Under the pieces are notes generated by a model. That model saw nothing but the letters and a program-made list of their open reading frames with translations, made no database searches and had not been told where the DNA came from. Made by a program: the position numbers and the translations under genes. DNA of 16,493 nt, from contig PAVA01000042.1 in assembly GCA_002712945.1 (NCBI GenBank), positions 1-16,493 of the forward strand. The letters run 5' to 3'. Shown in pieces: positions 15,061 to 16,493 of this stretch; position 1 is the first letter of the stretch, and each line of letters begins with the position of its first letter. The stretch is from Citromicrobium sp. (GTDB taxonomy: Bacteria; Pseudomonadota; Alphaproteobacteria; Sphingomonadales; Sphingomonadaceae).

Positions 15061-16044
15061 GTGACACATGGTGAGACAGTGAACGAGGATGGCGTGCGGG
15101 CGGCCCTGCCCCCGGCGCTTGCGGATCGGGTCGCAGCGGTGCGGGTGCGCGAGGACGCGCTCTCGCTCGTGATCGACGGCAGCGGGCTGAGCGAAACGGC
15201 GCGCGAGGCGAGCGAGGCGGAGCTGCGCGAGTCGCTGGCGGGCAAGGTCGGCGACAGACGCATCGCGGTCGCCTTCATGGGCGAGCGGGTGAAGCGGCGG
15301 ATCGTCGCGGTGGGATCGGGCAAGGGCGGGGTAGGCAAGTCGACCGTGACCGCGAACCTCGCCGTGGCGCTGAAGCGCGCCGGGGTGAAGGTCGGCGTGA
15401 TCGACGCCGATATCTACGGCCCCTCGCAGCCGATCCTGCTCAAGAGCGAGGACATGAAACCCGAGGCCGAGGGAGAGACGCTGCAGCCGGTGGTCGGCGC
15501 GGCGGACATCCCGATGCTGTCGATGGGGCACTTGGTGAACAAGGGCCGGGCGCTGGCATGGCGCGGGCCGATGGCGGGCCGCGCGCTGGCGCAATTGTTC
15601 GAGGCGAACTGGGGCGATGCCGAGCTGCTGCTGGTCGATCTGCCGCCGGGCACGGGCGACGTGCAGATCACCATGCTGCAGAAGTTCAAGCCCGATGGCG
15701 CGGTGATCGTCTCGACTCCGCAGGATCTCGCGCTGGCCGATGCGGCACGCGCAGGCTCGCTGTTCGATCAGGGCGAGGTGCCGATCCTGGGCCTGGTCGA
15801 GAACATGGCAGGCTATGTCTGCCCCCATTGCGGGGAAGCGAGCGACCCCTTCGGCAGCGGCGGGGTGGAGCGCGCCGCCGCGCGGCTGGAGCTCCCGTTC
15901 CTCGGGCGCATCCCGCTCAGCCACGCGATCCGCGAGGCGAGCGACGCGGGCGAGCCGATCGCATTGGGCGACACGCCCGAAGGTGGCGCCTACCGCGAGA
16001 TTGCCGCCAGGATCGCCGCGGCCATCGGGGTCGACGCCGGATGA
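15061..16044 (+). CDS. mrp: Mrp/NBP35-family P-loop ATPase, iron-sulfur cluster carrier
   Basis: Mrp (ApbC-like) proteins hold a 4Fe-4S cluster at a dimer interface and deliver it to target enzymes in the cytoplasm. The 327 residues show the deviant Walker A GSGKGGVGKS (85-94), DADIYGPSQP (115-124), the switch LLVDLPPGTGDVQIT (190-204), VSTPQDLALAD (217-227) and the cluster-binding pair Cys254/Cys257 in YVCPHCG. The first 75 residues are in the place of a MIP18/DUF59 domain but lack a recognisable core, so that domain looks degenerate. The GTG at 15061 is listed. A GTG at 15079, preceded by GGTGAG, is an alternative start. Its TGA overlaps the ATG of the next gene, so the two are coupled. Confidence 0.94.
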   Translation: MTHGETVNEDGVRAALPPALADRVAAVRVREDALSLVIDGSGLSETAREASEAELRESLAGKVGDRRIAVAFMGERVKRRIVAVGSGKGGVGKSTVTANLAVALKRAGVKVGVIDADIYGPSQPILLKSEDMKPEAEGETLQPVVGAADIPMLSMGHLVNKGRALAWRGPMAGRALAQLFEANWGDAELLLVDLPPGTGDVQITMLQKFKPDGAVIVSTPQDLALADAARAGSLFDQGEVPILGLVENMAGYVCPHCGEASDPFGSGGVERAAARLELPFLGRIPLSHAIREASDAGEPIALGDTPEGGAYREIAARIAAAIGVDAG

Positions 16045-16493
16045 AACTCTCGCGCCGGGGCATGCTGGCGGGCGCGGTGGCGGGCGGTGGCCTTGCCGTC
16101 GCCTTCGTCCTCATGCCCCAGCGCTTCGGTGCCCCGCTCGAGCCGGTCGAGGGCGAGGCGGGCTTCAACGCCTGGCTCAAGATCGCGCGCGATGGCGTTA
16201 TCACGGTCGCCGTCCCGCAATGCGAGATGGGGCAGGGTGTCACCACGCTGATCCCGCAGATCGTCGCGATGGAGCTGGGCGCCGACTGGCGGCAGATCGC
16301 GGTCGAGCCCGCGCCGCCCACGGGGGCCTATCCCAATGTCGTCCTTGCGAGCCACTGGGCGCGGCTATGGCTGGCGGGCGGAGCGGACATCGCGGGAAGC
16401 GAGGATTCGCTGCTCGCCCGGCGGTTCGCCGAACGCACCCGTTTCAACGCCACCGCCGCCGGGACCACGCTCGCCGCATACGAGGCACCTGCA
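16041..16493 (+). CDS. Molybdopterin-binding large subunit of a xanthine dehydrogenase/isoquinoline oxidoreductase-type enzyme, 3'-partial
   Basis: The frame is open from the ATG overlapping the mrp stop to the window end, giving 151 residues. The N terminus is a Tat-type signal: SRRGML (4-9) followed by a hydrophobic stretch (about 9-25), which suggests export of a folded cofactor-bearing enzyme. Then come FNAWLKIARDGVITVAVPQ and EMGQGVTTLIPQIVAMELGADW (about 62-83), the opening motif of the Mo-hydroxylase large-subunit family (IorB/CoxL-like). The piece FNATAAGTTLAAYEAPA ends the window. Such enzymes oxidise N-heterocycles or aldehydes and normally need a 2Fe-2S subunit, which is not in view. 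The substrate is unknown and most of the protein lies outside the window. Confidence 0.85.
   Translation, partial: MKLSRRGMLAGAVAGGGLAVAFVLMPQRFGAPLEPVEGEAGFNAWLKIARDGVITVAVPQCEMGQGVTTLIPQIVAMELGADWRQIAVEPAPPTGAYPNVVLASHWARLWLAGGADIAGSEDSLLARRFAERTRFNATAAGTTLAAYEAPA

Noticed and set aside
1..16493. Mobile element, prophage, CRISPR array, tRNA or defence system
   Set aside because: Base composition and gene style are even across the window. I saw no transposase, integrase, direct-repeat array or tRNA cloverleaf in the gaps, all of which are under 160 bases.

Overview
The window is a gene-dense, GC-rich (visibly about two-thirds G+C) stretch of bacterial chromosome with short gaps and many stop/start overlaps (GTGA, ATGA). 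The protein sequences and the gene order (ftsX followed by a YdcF-type gene and plsC; metX-metW divergent from hisC; hflK-hflC-degP divergent from mrp; an FzlA-like GST) point to an alphaproteobacterium. Sphingomonadales, perhaps an Erythrobacter-like genus, is the best guess. The taxonomy is an inference from protein character, not from a database search.

Layout. Bases 1-2071 (+) hold an envelope cluster: the 3' part of ftsX, a one-membrane-anchor YdcF/ElyC (DUF218) protein, and a PlsC acyltransferase. hisC lies on the minus strand (2099-3190) and converges on plsC. Divergent from hisC runs metX-metW (3264-4963, +), followed by an unrecognised lipoprotein (5031-5693, +). A succinate-semialdehyde-type aldehyde dehydrogenase (5734-7164, -) converges on the lipoprotein gene. 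Next on the plus strand come a small exported protein of unknown function (7261-7650), a GST-fold protein that looks like the FtsZ-binding protein FzlA (7720-8391), msrB (8444-8860) and a class A penicillin-binding protein (8990-11200). A classical bidirectional hairpin terminator (11240-11275) separates it from the minus-strand hflK-hflC-degP quality-control operon (14986-11295). Divergent from hflK are mrp (15061-16044) and, overlapping its stop codon, the start of a Tat-exported molybdenum hydroxylase large subunit that runs off the window end.

How the genes work together. Several act at the cell envelope and division site: FtsX regulates septal peptidoglycan hydrolysis, the class A PBP synthesises peptidoglycan, the YdcF and PlsC proteins act in envelope and phospholipid metabolism, the putative FzlA would shape FtsZ filaments, and HflKC plus DegP control membrane and periplasmic protein quality. 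The amino-acid genes (hisC, metX, metW) and the repair enzyme MsrB form a metabolic block in between.

I found no rRNA, tRNA, CRISPR array, insertion sequence, prophage gene or defence system. No stretch longer than 300 bases lacks a gene. The window looks like ordinary core chromosome. The points most worth a second look are the FzlA-like protein, the mrp/Mo-hydroxylase overlap, the competing hairpins between hflC and degP, the MsrB without its usual recycling cysteine, and two unrecognised exported proteins.
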